A stretch of DNA of 64,000 bases from Chromatiales bacterium (lineage in GTDB: Bacteria; Pseudomonadota; Gammaproteobacteria; Steroidobacterales; GCA-2729495): contig CP070671.1 in the NCBI GenBank assembly GCA_020351875.1, forward strand, positions 1,580,887 through 1,644,886. Direction: 5' to 3'. The position numbers and the translations under genes were made by a program. This document shows positions 55,371 through 63,611 of the stretch, in pieces. Positions within the stretch are counted from its first letter, which is position 1. Each line of letters starts with the position of its first letter. The notes beneath the pieces were generated by a model. That model searched no databases and was not told the DNA's origin. It worked only from the letters and a program-made list of their open reading frames with translations.

Positions 55371-56027
55371 TCACGACCCGGCGCCGCCGGCCCGACGGTG
55401 CAGGCAGATGTCTGCCGCCTGCTGTGCCCGCGCGAGGATGCCCGGCCAGTCGCGCGCGGCGATGTCGGCGGCGGGCGCCAGCCAGGTACCGCCGGCGGCG
55501 AACACGGCCGGCACCGAGAGGTAGTCAGCCAGCGTGGTGTCCCGGACGCCACCACTCGGGCAGAAGCGCATGTGCGGGAACACGTCACTGAACTGCCGGA
55601 TCATTGCGGTGCCGCCGAGGCGCTCGGCAGGAAAGACTTTCACCGCGTGATAGCCAAAGTCGGCGGCCGTCATCAGTTCGCTCGCGGTCGCGATGCCAGG
55701 CAGGTAGGCGATGTCGAGTTCGCGCCCGGCGTGAGCGAGACTGTCGGTCAGTCCCGGGCTGACGGCAAACTGGGCGCCGATTTCCACCGCCCGTTCCAGG
55801 TGGTTCGCGTGCGTCACGGTGCCGATGCCCAGCAAGATATCGGGAAACGCCGCACGCACTGCTGCCGCCGCTTCCCATGCCCCCGGCTTGCGCAGCGTCA
55901 GTTCGATGCTGCGCAGCCCGCCGTCCTGCAGGGCCGAAGCCACCGCCACCGCATCATCCGCCTTGTCGACGGTGACGACCGGAATGACCGTGGGTTCGGG
56001 AAACAGTTCGAGCAACGTGAGGGGCAT
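55371..56027 (-). CDS. eda: 2-dehydro-3-deoxy-6-phosphogluconate (KDPG) aldolase
   Basis: Cleaves KDPG to pyruvate and glyceraldehyde 3-phosphate. The 218-residue TIM barrel keeps the catalytic Glu42 (SIELTLRKP), the GIGTV strand, and the Schiff-base Lys130 in YHAVKVFPAE, positions close to those of E. coli Eda. It is divergent from the KDG kinase gene and followed by an ABC ATPase. With ManD and KdgK it completes a sugar-acid route. Confidence 0.94.
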   Translation of the reverse strand: MPLTLLELFPEPTVIPVVTVDKADDAVAVASALQDGGLRSIELTLRKPGAWEAAAAVRAAFPDILLGIGTVTHANHLERAVEIGAQFAVSPGLTDSLAHAGRELDIAYLPGIATASELMTAADFGYHAVKVFPAERLGGTAMIRQFSDVFPHMRFCPSGGVRDTTLADYLSVPAVFAAGGTWLAPAADIAARDWPGILARAQQAADICLHRRAGGAGS

Positions 56028-56094
56028 CGCGCGGTTCGTGTCGCAACACTCGGCTCATGGCATCATGATCGCCAGAACATACCACGAAGTTTCA

Positions 56095-57048
56095 GTGCCC
56101 CGAGAATCATCCAACGCGCTGCGTGTCGCCTGCATCGGCGAATGCATGATCGAACTGAGTCTGCGCGCCGACGGCAGCCTGCACCAGGGCTTTGCGGGTG
56201 ATACCGCCAATCTCGCGGTGTACCTGGCGAGACTGTTGCCAGCGGCGCAGATCGCCTATGTCACGGCGCTGGGCAAGGATCCGTTCAGCGACCGGATGCT
56301 GGCCGGCTGGCAGGACGACCACATCGATACCCGCCTGGTGCGTCGGCTGGCCGACCGCTTGCCCGGCCTGTACTGGATCGACACGGACGCGAGCGGTGAG
56401 CGCAGTTTCTATTACTGGCGAGAGCAGTCCGCCGCGCGGGCCATGTTCAGTGATGCTTATTTGAGTGACGTGCAGGCGAGCCTCGCCGGTTTCGACCTCG
56501 TGTGCCTGAGCGGTATCACGCTCGCGATCCTGCCGGCCGATGACCGGGCAGAGCTGCTGGCAACGCTCGGCAGTCTGCGCCGGGCCGGCAGCCGGATTGT
56601 GTTCGACAGCAATTACCGCCCGCGGCTCTGGCCAGTGGTGCGCGACGCCCAGGCCTGCCATCGGGACGCGATGGCCGTCGCGGACATCGTGATTGCGAGC
56701 TTTGACGACGAGCGTGCGCTGTTCGGTGACGAATCAGCGGCGGCTACCCGGGCGCGGATCAGCGCGGCGGGTCTCGCCGAGGTGGTGGTGCGGCAGGGGC
56801 ACGGTGACTCCCTGTTACTGGCCGACGGGCAGAGCGAATCCGTGCCGCCGGCCGTGGCGGGCCAAGTGGTGGACACGACCGGGGCCGGCGACGCGTTCGA
56901 CGCGGCCTATCTTGCGGCGCGGCTGAGCGGGCAGCCAGGGGCCGCCGCAGCCCGGGCGGGCCACCGCCTGGCAGCCCAGGTCGTCGCGGTGCCCGGTGCG
57001 ATCCTGCTCCGCGCGACCACGCCGGCACTGGAGGCACTGCTGGCCTGA
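56095..57048 (+). CDS. kdgK: 2-keto-3-deoxygluconate kinase (PfkB family)
   Basis: Phosphorylates KDG to KDPG. The 317-residue protein begins VACIGECMIELS after a short lead, has FAGDTANLAVYLARLLP (sugar site), FDSNYRPRLWP, and the anion-hole/catalytic motif DTTGAGDAFDAAYL. The pairing with eda and manD supports the KDG assignment over fructokinase. The start is uncertain: GTG at 56095 (chosen) or ATG at 56065. An imperfect dyad around ATCATGAT at 56058-56074 lies in the shared eda-kdgK promoter region and covers the ATG option. Confidence 0.88.
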   Translation: MPRESSNALRVACIGECMIELSLRADGSLHQGFAGDTANLAVYLARLLPAAQIAYVTALGKDPFSDRMLAGWQDDHIDTRLVRRLADRLPGLYWIDTDASGERSFYYWREQSAARAMFSDAYLSDVQASLAGFDLVCLSGITLAILPADDRAELLATLGSLRRAGSRIVFDSNYRPRLWPVVRDAQACHRDAMAVADIVIASFDDERALFGDESAAATRARISAAGLAEVVVRQGHGDSLLLADGQSESVPPAVAGQVVDTTGAGDAFDAAYLAARLSGQPGAAAARAGHRLAAQVVAVPGAILLRATTPALEALLA

Positions 57049-57059
57049 CGCGCTCCGCC

Positions 57060-57078
57060 CAAAGGCCCGCGGCCTTTG
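57060..57078. other. Palindrome overlapping the manD -35 element
   Basis: CAAAGGCC and GGCCTTTG form a perfect 8-bp inverted repeat around CGC, 12 bases after the kdgK stop. It could be a weak terminator for kdgK, but no T-run follows outside the stem. Because its right arm enters the -35 hexamer of the manD promoter, a second operator is also possible. Confidence 0.45.
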
Positions 57079-57104
57079 ACAGACCCGCGGCCCGGGCCTA
57101 AGAT
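57076..57104 (+). promoter_or_regulatory. manD operon promoter
   Basis: A consensus TTGACA (57076-57081) and TAAGAT (57099-57104, four of six) are 17 bases apart. The predicted start site, near 57111, falls inside operator 3. It is one of the clearest sigma-70 promoters in the window. Confidence 0.7.
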
Positions 57105-57117
57105 AGTTCATAACTAA
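57103..57117. promoter_or_regulatory. Palindromic operator 3 (candidate MarR site, manD promoter)
   Basis: ATAGTTCATAACTAA, followed by ACTA, matches operators 1 and 2 (one mismatch from TTAGTT-N3-AACTAA, at the outermost base). It begins at the end of the -10 and spans the expected transcription start, a position that would block RNA polymerase. Confidence 0.75.
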
Positions 57118-57171
57118 ACTAATGGCCCCGTATACCCCTTTGGAGTCATTGCGGATGGACGAGCGGGCGGT

Positions 57172-58380
57172 ATGAAAATCACCGAGGCCCGGGTGATCGT
57201 GACCTCGCCCGGTCGCAATTTCGTCACGCTGAAGATCCTGACCGACGACGGTGTCTACGGCATCGGCGATGCGACCCTGAACGGCCGTGAGCAGGCCGTG
57301 GTCGCGTACCTGCAAGAGCACCTGGTGCCGTTGCTGATCGGCCGGGACCCGCACCAGATCGAAGACACCTGGCAGTACCTGTACCGCGGTGCGTACTGGC
57401 GGCGCGGGCCGGTGACGATGGCGGCGATCAGCGCGGTGGACGTCGCGCTGTGGGACATCAAGGCGAAAGTCGCCGGCCTGCCGCTCTACGAATTGCTGGG
57501 TGGCCGCTCGCGCGACGGGGTGATGGTCTACGGCCATGCCAATGGTCGGGACATCGAAGAGACCGCGAATGAAGTCGCGCGCTATCTCGACATGGGTTAT
57601 CGGGCGGTACGCGCGCAGTGCGGCATACCGGGCCTGCAGAGCACCTACGGTGTCTCCGGCGACAAGCTCTATTACGAGCCGGCCGATGCCGACCTGCCGA
57701 CGGAAAACCTGTGGTCGACCGAACGCTACCTGGATCACGTGCCGCAGCTGTTCGCGACGCTGCGCGAACGCTTCGGTTTCGAACCGCACCTGCTGCACGA
57801 CGTGCATCACCGGCTGACGCCGATCGAGGCGGCACGTCTTGGCAAGTCGCTGGAAGACTACCGGCTGTTCTGGCTGGAAGACGCGGTGCCGGCCGAAAAC
57901 CAGGCCGGTTTCGAACTGATCCGCCAGCACACGGTCACGCCGCTGGCGGTGGGCGAAGTGTTCAACACCATCTGGGACTGCAAGGAACTGATCGAAAGCC
58001 AGCTGATCGACTACATCCGCGCGACGGTGGTGCATGCCGGCGGCATCACACACCTGCGGCGTATTGCCGATCTTGCCGCGCTGTACCACGTGCGCACGGG
58101 CTGTCACGGTGCCACCGACCTGTCGCCGATCTGCATGGGTGCGGCGCTGCATTTCGACACCTGGGTACCGAACTTCGGGATCCAGGAATACATGCGGCAT
58201 ACGGCGGAAACGGATGCGGTATTTCCCCACGCCTACTTTTTCAAGGACGGCGCGCTGTATCCGGGCCAGGAACCAGGGCACGGCGTGGACATCGACGAGA
58301 AGCTGGCGGCGAAGTATCCGTACCAGCGCGCCTACCTGCCGGTGAACCGACTGGCCGACGGCACGGTGTGGCACTGGTAA
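57172..58380 (+). CDS. manD: D-mannonate dehydratase (ManD/RspA, enolase superfamily)
   Basis: Dehydrates D-mannonate (or D-gluconate in some members) to 2-keto-3-deoxygluconate. The 402-residue protein keeps the residues known from characterised ManD at the same numbers: Arg147, Tyr159, metal ligands Asp210, Glu236 and Glu262, and the base His212 in [11 protein letters not shown]. The C terminus [12 protein letters not shown] is typical. Some members of this subgroup have very low activity, so the substrate is not proven. It leads a seven-gene operon and lies 54 bases after operator 3; kdgK and eda are adjacent. Confidence 0.93.
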   Translation: MKITEARVIVTSPGRNFVTLKILTDDGVYGIGDATLNGREQAVVAYLQEHLVPLLIGRDPHQIEDTWQYLYRGAYWRRGPVTMAAISAVDVALWDIKAKVAGLPLYELLGGRSRDGVMVYGHANGRDIEETANEVARYLDMGYRAVRAQCGIPGLQSTYGVSGDKLYYEPADADLPTENLWSTERYLDHVPQLFATLRERFGFEPHLLHDVHHRLTPIEAARLGKSLEDYRLFWLEDAVPAENQAGFELIRQHTVTPLAVGEVFNTIWDCKELIESQLIDYIRATVVHAGGITHLRRIADLAALYHVRTGCHGATDLSPICMGAALHFDTWVPNFGIQEYMRHTAETDAVFPHAYFFKDGALYPGQEPGHGVDIDEKLAAKYPYQRAYLPVNRLADGTVWHW

Positions 58381-58402
58381 GACGGGCGCGGGAGCGAGAT
58401 CA

Positions 58403-59983
58403 ATGGCCGACTACGACGTGATCATTGCCGGGGGCGGGCACAACGGCCTGGCCGCCGGCGCGCTGCTGGCCAGGTACGGGCTCAAGGTGCTGGTCGCCGA
58501 GCGCAACGAATACGTGGGTGGCGGCACGGTGACGAAGGAAGTCACGCTGCCGGGCTTCCAGCACGACCTGTACGGCTCTTCCCACGTCTGGATCCACCTG
58601 AATCCCACCTTTGCCGAAGAACTGATGCCGGAACTCCCGGCGCACGGGCTGAAATACCTGTGGTCCGACGACCACATCACCGGGCACCCGAATCGCCTCG
58701 AAGGGCAGGGCATCATCGTCTACAAGGACGTGGACAAGACCTGCGACACGATCGCGGAGTATTCGAAGCAAGACGCGCAGCGCTACCGGGAGATCTACGA
58801 CGAGTTCGGCGAAATCCAGGACGGCGTGATCAAGGGCATGTTTTCACCCCCGGCGCCGCCCAGCTACATGTACCAGGCGATGGAGAACAGTCCGGAGGGA
58901 CTGAAGCGGCTGCGCGATTACCAGCTGAGTTCGAAGGCCTTCACGCTGCAGAACTTCGAAAATCCGCATGTGCGGGCCTTCATTCTCGGCTGGGCCACCG
59001 CGCCCCAGACCCTGCCGGACCAGGAAGGCACGGCCGCGGGCTTTTACGTGATGATCCCGAGCATTCATTACTTCGGCCAGTCCATCCCGGAAGGCGGCAG
59101 CCAGATGCTGTCCATCGCGTTACAGCGCTACCTGGAAAGCCTGGGCGGTACGGTGATGACCGGGGCCACCGTGGACGAGTTCCTGGTCCGCGGCGGCGAG
59201 TGCGTGGGTATCCGGCTCGCCGATGGGTCCGAGATCGACGCCGCCCGGGCGGTGATTACCGCGCTGGATCCGCAGCAGACCTTCCTGCGCTGCATGCAGC
59301 CCGAACACCTGGACCCCGGCTTTCTCGACATGGTGCGCAATTTCGCGTGGGGCAACGTGACGATTGCGCGCGTGCATTACGCGCTGAACGAAGCGCCGGC
59401 GTTCATCAACGGCGCGGAGATGTCGAAGACACCGTTCCAGCGGATCTTCGGTACGGTGGCGGACATCGACCAGCAGTACCTGGAGATCGCTGGCGGCATC
59501 GCGCCGACCAACCCGTTCCTGTGGACCGCCGCGTGGACGACGATGGATCCGACGCGCGCGCCGGACGGCAAGCACACGCTGATCTGCGACACCTTCGTGC
59601 CGGTGGAACTCGCCAATGGCGCCGACTGGGAGGAGATCGGGCCGGACTACTGCGACAATGTGCTGCTGAAACAATTGCAGCGCTACACCACCAACATGGA
59701 GCGGGACAACATCCTGGGGCAGTACGTAGACACGGGCCCGAGCCTTGCCCGCGCGAACTGGTCGTTCGCGAACGGCGTGACGAACGGCGGAGAACGCACG
59801 CTGGGGCAAATGGGGGCGTTTCGACCGTTCCCCGGTTACGCCGAGTACCGGTCGCCGATTGACCGGTTGTACATGGCCGGGCCCTCCTGCCATCCCGGCG
59901 GCGGCATCTGCGCGATGGGTACCAACACGGCCAACGTGCTGCTGGAGGACCTGGGCCTGAAAGAGCCGGAAGACGATTTCTGA
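58403..59983 (+). CDS. FAD-dependent oxidoreductase, phytoene desaturase (CrtI)/PYROXD2-like
   Basis: Flavoprotein of 526 residues with DVIIAGGGHNGLAAGALLARYG at the N terminus, ERNEYVGGG, and the C-terminal FAD signature LYMAGPSCHPGGGICAMGTN. This branch includes carotenoid desaturases and amine- or pyridine-type oxidoreductases; no carotenoid genes are nearby, so a catabolic oxidation or desaturation is more likely. GGAG lies eight bases before the ATG. It is second in the manD operon. Confidence 0.85.
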   Translation: MADYDVIIAGGGHNGLAAGALLARYGLKVLVAERNEYVGGGTVTKEVTLPGFQHDLYGSSHVWIHLNPTFAEELMPELPAHGLKYLWSDDHITGHPNRLEGQGIIVYKDVDKTCDTIAEYSKQDAQRYREIYDEFGEIQDGVIKGMFSPPAPPSYMYQAMENSPEGLKRLRDYQLSSKAFTLQNFENPHVRAFILGWATAPQTLPDQEGTAAGFYVMIPSIHYFGQSIPEGGSQMLSIALQRYLESLGGTVMTGATVDEFLVRGGECVGIRLADGSEIDAARAVITALDPQQTFLRCMQPEHLDPGFLDMVRNFAWGNVTIARVHYALNEAPAFINGAEMSKTPFQRIFGTVADIDQQYLEIAGGIAPTNPFLWTAAWTTMDPTRAPDGKHTLICDTFVPVELANGADWEEIGPDYCDNVLLKQLQRYTTNMERDNILGQYVDTGPSLARANWSFANGVTNGGERTLGQMGAFRPFPGYAEYRSPIDRLYMAGPSCHPGGGICAMGTNTANVLLEDLGLKEPEDDF

Positions 59984-60014
59984 CGGATCGATCCTGACAA
60001 AGGGATAGAGCGAT

Positions 60015-61169
60015 ATGAGCAAGCGAATCGAAAAATACACCGGCATGGTGATTCAGCCCGCGGTGAAGGTGGCCGAAGACAAGGCCGGTATAGAACAGAA
60101 CCTGGAGCGCGTCTGCAACATGATCGACTTCGGGGTCGGTTATTTCTGGGAGATCCCGGTGCGGCTGATCGTGCTGCCCGAGTATTTCCTGCAGGGTGTC
60201 ACGACGCCGGGCAAGGGCGAGCACGGCATCGAGTCCTTCATGAAGAAGGCGATCACGATTCCCGGGCCGGAAATGGACGTGCTCGGCGCAAAGGCGAAGG
60301 AGTACGGGCTGTACATCGCCGGTGGCGGCGTGATCGAACAGGTGCCCGAATTCCCGGACCGCTGGTTCAATACCGCCTTCATCATTGGCCCGGACGGCAG
60401 TTGCATCCTGCGCTACCACAAGTGGCACGTGCCGGCGTCCATCGGCCTGGGCACCAGCCCGCACGACATTTTCGACGAGTACTCGGAGAAACTCGGCGGC
60501 GATATCAAGAACCTGTTCCCCGTGGTGGACACGGAAATCGGCAAGCTGGGCACCATGACCTGCCATGACGGCTGCACGCCGGAGGTCTCCCGGGCGCTGG
60601 GCTACAACGGCGCGGAGGTGATCTGCCATCCCACCGCGTTGCAGGAAGTGGAGGGCGTGTCGGAGCCGTGGGACTTCTGGCGTTTCACGCGGCGCACCCG
60701 CGCGCACGACAACATGTGCTACCTGCTGGGCTCCAACTGGGGGCGGGTGGACTACGACTTCTACCCGCAGGCCTTCTGTCCCGGCGGGTCTTTCGTGATC
60801 GACTACACCGGCATGATCCTGCGCGAGGCACCGTACCCGGAAGAACAGGTCATCGGCGCGACCATCGACATCGAGGCGCTGCGCGAACACCGCGCGCGCA
60901 TCAACCACAACTGCTGGGTCGACGTGCGCACCGAGGGGTTTCGGCAGATCTACGAAAACCCGATCTACCCGGCCAACCGCTTCCCGTCTGGCACGCCGCC
61001 GCGCACGCTGTCGGACAAGATGGAGGTGTGCCGGGATGCGATCGACGACCTATACGAACGCGGCCAGTTCGTGCCGCCACACGGCTGCGACGCCGGCGAA
61101 ATGTCCGGCAAGCTGATGGAGCGGATCGAGTTCGCGCAGTCGACCGGCCGCCTGCGTAAACCCGATTAA
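60015..61169 (+). CDS. Carbon-nitrogen hydrolase (nitrilase superfamily)
   Basis: Hydrolase of 384 residues acting on a nitrile, amide or carbamoyl group. The catalytic triad is visible: Glu56 in VLPEYFLQG, Lys136 in RYHKWHVP and Cys183 in MTCHDGCTPE. A C-terminal extension of about 80 residues follows the usual domain (from INHNCWVDVRTEGFRQIY), which resembles larger amidase or N-carbamoyl hydrolase types. The substrate is unknown. It follows the flavoenzyme by 31 bases. Confidence 0.87.
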   Translation: MSKRIEKYTGMVIQPAVKVAEDKAGIEQNLERVCNMIDFGVGYFWEIPVRLIVLPEYFLQGVTTPGKGEHGIESFMKKAITIPGPEMDVLGAKAKEYGLYIAGGGVIEQVPEFPDRWFNTAFIIGPDGSCILRYHKWHVPASIGLGTSPHDIFDEYSEKLGGDIKNLFPVVDTEIGKLGTMTCHDGCTPEVSRALGYNGAEVICHPTALQEVEGVSEPWDFWRFTRRTRAHDNMCYLLGSNWGRVDYDFYPQAFCPGGSFVIDYTGMILREAPYPEEQVIGATIDIEALREHRARINHNCWVDVRTEGFRQIYENPIYPANRFPSGTPPRTLSDKMEVCRDAIDDLYERGQFVPPHGCDAGEMSGKLMERIEFAQSTGRLRKPD

Positions 61170-61187
61170 CGGGCGCGAGACGAGCTG

Positions 61188-61454
61188 ATGCAGGTCAAGA
61201 GCAAGCTGGCCAACGTGGAGTTCCAGTTGGGCGATATCGAGCGGAAGGGCAACACGCTGGTGATTTCGAGCCATCCGTCGCAGACCATGAAGAGCAAGGT
61301 GTACATCAGCCCGGCGGATGTCGTGGCCTTCCTCGGCCGGCTGGTGCGCAGCCCGTCTGCACTGCTGTTCGTGCTGGGCCTGCCGGTGTTCTACTTCCGC
61401 GCCCGGGGTGACAAGCAGCCAGACAAGAAAGCCGGGCCGCGTCCCAGGCAATAG
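61188..61454 (+). CDS. Small protein of unknown function (88 aa)
   Basis: Short protein within the manD operon. Residues 1-40 are polar beta-type (NVEFQLGDIERKGNTLVISS), residues about 44-70 form one possible membrane helix (VVAFLGRLVRSPSALLFVLG), and the tail is basic (RARGDKQPDKKAGPRPRQ). It matches no family I recognise. It keeps the operon's strand and close spacing (18 bases after the hydrolase), which supports a real gene, but its Shine-Dalgarno sequence is weak. Its stop overlaps a repeat arm. Confidence 0.6.
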   Translation: MQVKSKLANVEFQLGDIERKGNTLVISSHPSQTMKSKVYISPADVVAFLGRLVRSPSALLFVLGLPVFYFRARGDKQPDKKAGPRPRQ

Positions 61455-61472
61455 GTCAACGGTCCCCGGAAT
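61454..61472. repeat. Degenerate single arm of the 34-kb inverted repeat
   Basis: GGTCAACGGTCCCCGGAAT matches the right arm at 34060-34078 with two base differences over the stretch from GTCAAC to CCGGAA and its edge. No partner arm is seen nearby. It lies in the 22-base gap between two genes of the manD operon. Confidence 0.7.
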
Positions 61473-61476
61473 CAAG

Positions 61477-62166
61477 ATGCACGACGTCGAGCTGCCCGCA
61501 GAACTATTAGAACAGCTCAAGGCCAGGCGCGGCCGGCTGCACGTGTTCGACCATCTCGATCCGGCCCGCACCGCGCTGCTGGTCATCGACATGCAGAATG
61601 CCTTCGTGCATCCGGATGGCTTCGCGCACGTTGAAAAGGCCGCCGGTATCGTGCCAAACATCAACCGCCTGGCCGGCGCGCTGCGCGGTGCCGGTGGCAC
61701 GGTCATCTGGATACGCGTGTCGCTGACCGACTCCGGGCGCGGCGCCTGGGCGATGTATTTCGATCACTTCACACCCGAAGCCGAGCGCGCAGACTGGCAC
61801 GCACAGCTCAGCCCCGGGCATGTTTCCCACGAATTCTGCGCGGGGCTCGACATTCAGCCCGACGACTGGATTGTCGACAAGGACCGCTTCAGCGCATTCA
61901 TCCAGGATGCGTCGCCGCTGGAGGGCCGGCTGCGGGAAGCGTCGATCGACACCGTACTGATAACCGGCACCCTCACGAACTGCTGCTGCGAGTCCACGGC
62001 CCGTGATGCGATGATGCGCGACTTTCGCACGCTGATGATCGCCGACGCCAACGCTGCAAAGACCGACGACGACCACCTCGCCGGCCTGCGCACCTTCGTG
62101 CAGGTGTTCGGCGACGTGATCAGCACGGACGCGGCGATCGAAATGATCGGGAAGACGGCCAAATGA
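61477..62166 (+). CDS. Isochorismatase-family cysteine hydrolase
   Basis: Hydrolase of 229 residues with the family triad: Asp38 in LLVIDMQNAFVHP, Lys135 in VDKDRFSAF, and Cys170 in GTLTNCCCESTARDAMM. Members hydrolyse isochorismate, amides and carbamates; RutB-like ureidoacrylate or related amidohydrolase activity is possible, but three adjacent cysteines make the exact type unclear. The ATG at 61477 follows the repeat arm; the stop overlaps the decarboxylase start (ATGA). Confidence 0.88.
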   Translation: MHDVELPAELLEQLKARRGRLHVFDHLDPARTALLVIDMQNAFVHPDGFAHVEKAAGIVPNINRLAGALRGAGGTVIWIRVSLTDSGRGAWAMYFDHFTPEAERADWHAQLSPGHVSHEFCAGLDIQPDDWIVDKDRFSAFIQDASPLEGRLREASIDTVLITGTLTNCCCESTARDAMMRDFRTLMIADANAAKTDDDHLAGLRTFVQVFGDVISTDAAIEMIGKTAK

Positions 62167-63611
62167 ACGATAAGGACCAGCCTTCGTATCACATGGACCT
62201 GGAGGAGTTCCGACAGAACGCTTACCGGACCATCGACTGGGTGGTGGATTACCTGGCCAACGTGGAATCCTACCCGGTGTTGTCGCAGGCGGAGCCGAAC
62301 GAGGTTCGCCGGCAGTTGCCAGCGGAGCCGCCGGAGAAGGGCGAGGGCTACGACGCGATGCTGCGCGACATGACCGAGATCGTGTTGCCCGGCATCACCC
62401 ACTGGCAATCACCGAATTTCTTCGCGTTCTTTCCGGCCAACAGCTCGCCGCCGGCGATACTCGGTGAGATCCTGTCCGCCGGGCTCGGCGTGCAGGGCAT
62501 GTCGTGGGCTACGAGTCCCGCGTGCACCGAACTGGAAACCCACATGATGGACTGGCTGGTGCAGATGCTGGGTCTGCCCGAGCGCTACGCGTCGCATACC
62601 GACGGCGGCGGCGTGATACAGCATTCAGCCTCCGACGCGACACTGTGTGCACTGCTGGCGGCGCGGGAGCGGACCACCGGCGGGGGGTCGAACAAGGCGG
62701 GCTGCGACGGCCAGCTTGTTGCCTACACGTCGGCCCAGGCGCACTCCTCGATCGAGAAGGCCTGCATGATCGCCGGTATCGGCACGGAGAACCTGCGACT
62801 CGTTGACGTGGACGAGAACTTCGCGATGCGCCCGGAAGCCCTCGATGCGCAAATCCGGGCTGACAAGGCTGCGGGCCTGGTGCCGTTTTTCGTCTGCACC
62901 TGTGTCGGGACGACGTCTTCCCTGGCGCTGGACCCGGTGGCAGAGGTTGCCAAGGTCACCAGCGCGCACGAGCTCTGGCTGCACGTGGATGCCGCGATGG
63001 CCGGGACCGCCGCCATCTGCCCGGAATTCCGCTTTATCAATGACGGGGTGGAAAGTGCCGACAGCTACACCTTCAACCCCCACAAGTGGATGTTCACGAA
63101 CTTCGATTGCAACGCGTTCTTCGTGGCCGACCGGGCGGCGCTGATCAGCGCGCTGAGCATCCTGCCCGAGTACCTGCGCAATCAGGCGACGGATTCGGGC
63201 GCGGTGTTCGACTACCGCGACTGGCACGTGCCGCTGGGTCGCCGTTTCCGCGCAATCAAGTTGTGGTTCGTGATCCGTTACTACGGCGTGCAGGGGCTGC
63301 AGCACCACATCCGCGAGCACGTGGCCCTCGCGCAGGAATTCAAGCAGTGGGTCATCCACAGTGATGACTTCGAGCTCGGGGTGGACACGCCGCTGAACCT
63401 GGTCTGCTTCCGGCACCGAGACGGCGACGCGGTCACCGAACAGATCATGCACACCGTGAACCGCGGCGGTGACATGTACCTGACGCACACGCGCCTGGAT
63501 GATCATTTCACGCTGCGCATGTCCATCGGTCAGACCAACACGCAGCGCCGCCACGTCACGAGTGCGTGGGAACAGCTCCAGGCGGTCGCAAGCGCGGTTA
63601 CCGGTAGTTGA
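62163..63611 (+). CDS. Aromatic-L-amino-acid decarboxylase (group II, PLP)
   Basis: Decarboxylates an aromatic amino acid to the amine. The 482-residue protein has the group II pattern: ITHWQSPNFFAFFPANSS, His194 in SAQAHSSIEKA (ring stacking on PLP), Asp276 in LHVDAAMAG, and Lys308 in FNPHKWMFTNFDC. It resembles the DOPA/tryptophan/tyrosine decarboxylase branch rather than glutamate decarboxylase. Which amino acid it uses is unknown. It overlaps its neighbours by ATGA upstream and TTGA downstream, so all three are coupled. Confidence 0.92.
   Translation: MNDKDQPSYHMDLEEFRQNAYRTIDWVVDYLANVESYPVLSQAEPNEVRRQLPAEPPEKGEGYDAMLRDMTEIVLPGITHWQSPNFFAFFPANSSPPAILGEILSAGLGVQGMSWATSPACTELETHMMDWLVQMLGLPERYASHTDGGGVIQHSASDATLCALLAARERTTGGGSNKAGCDGQLVAYTSAQAHSSIEKACMIAGIGTENLRLVDVDENFAMRPEALDAQIRADKAAGLVPFFVCTCVGTTSSLALDPVAEVAKVTSAHELWLHVDAAMAGTAAICPEFRFINDGVESADSYTFNPHKWMFTNFDCNAFFVADRAALISALSILPEYLRNQATDSGAVFDYRDWHVPLGRRFRAIKLWFVIRYYGVQGLQHHIREHVALAQEFKQWVIHSDDFELGVDTPLNLVCFRHRDGDAVTEQIMHTVNRGGDMYLTHTRLDDHFTLRMSIGQTNTQRRHVTSAWEQLQAVASAVTGS

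Noticed and set aside
57060-57078. Intrinsic terminator for kdgK
   Set aside because: The stem is good, but no T-run follows outside it; kept only as a palindrome of open function.
56815-58374. A 519-codon minus-strand frame opposite manD
   Set aside because: ManD residues match at exact known positions on the plus strand; the antisense frame has no recognisable features.
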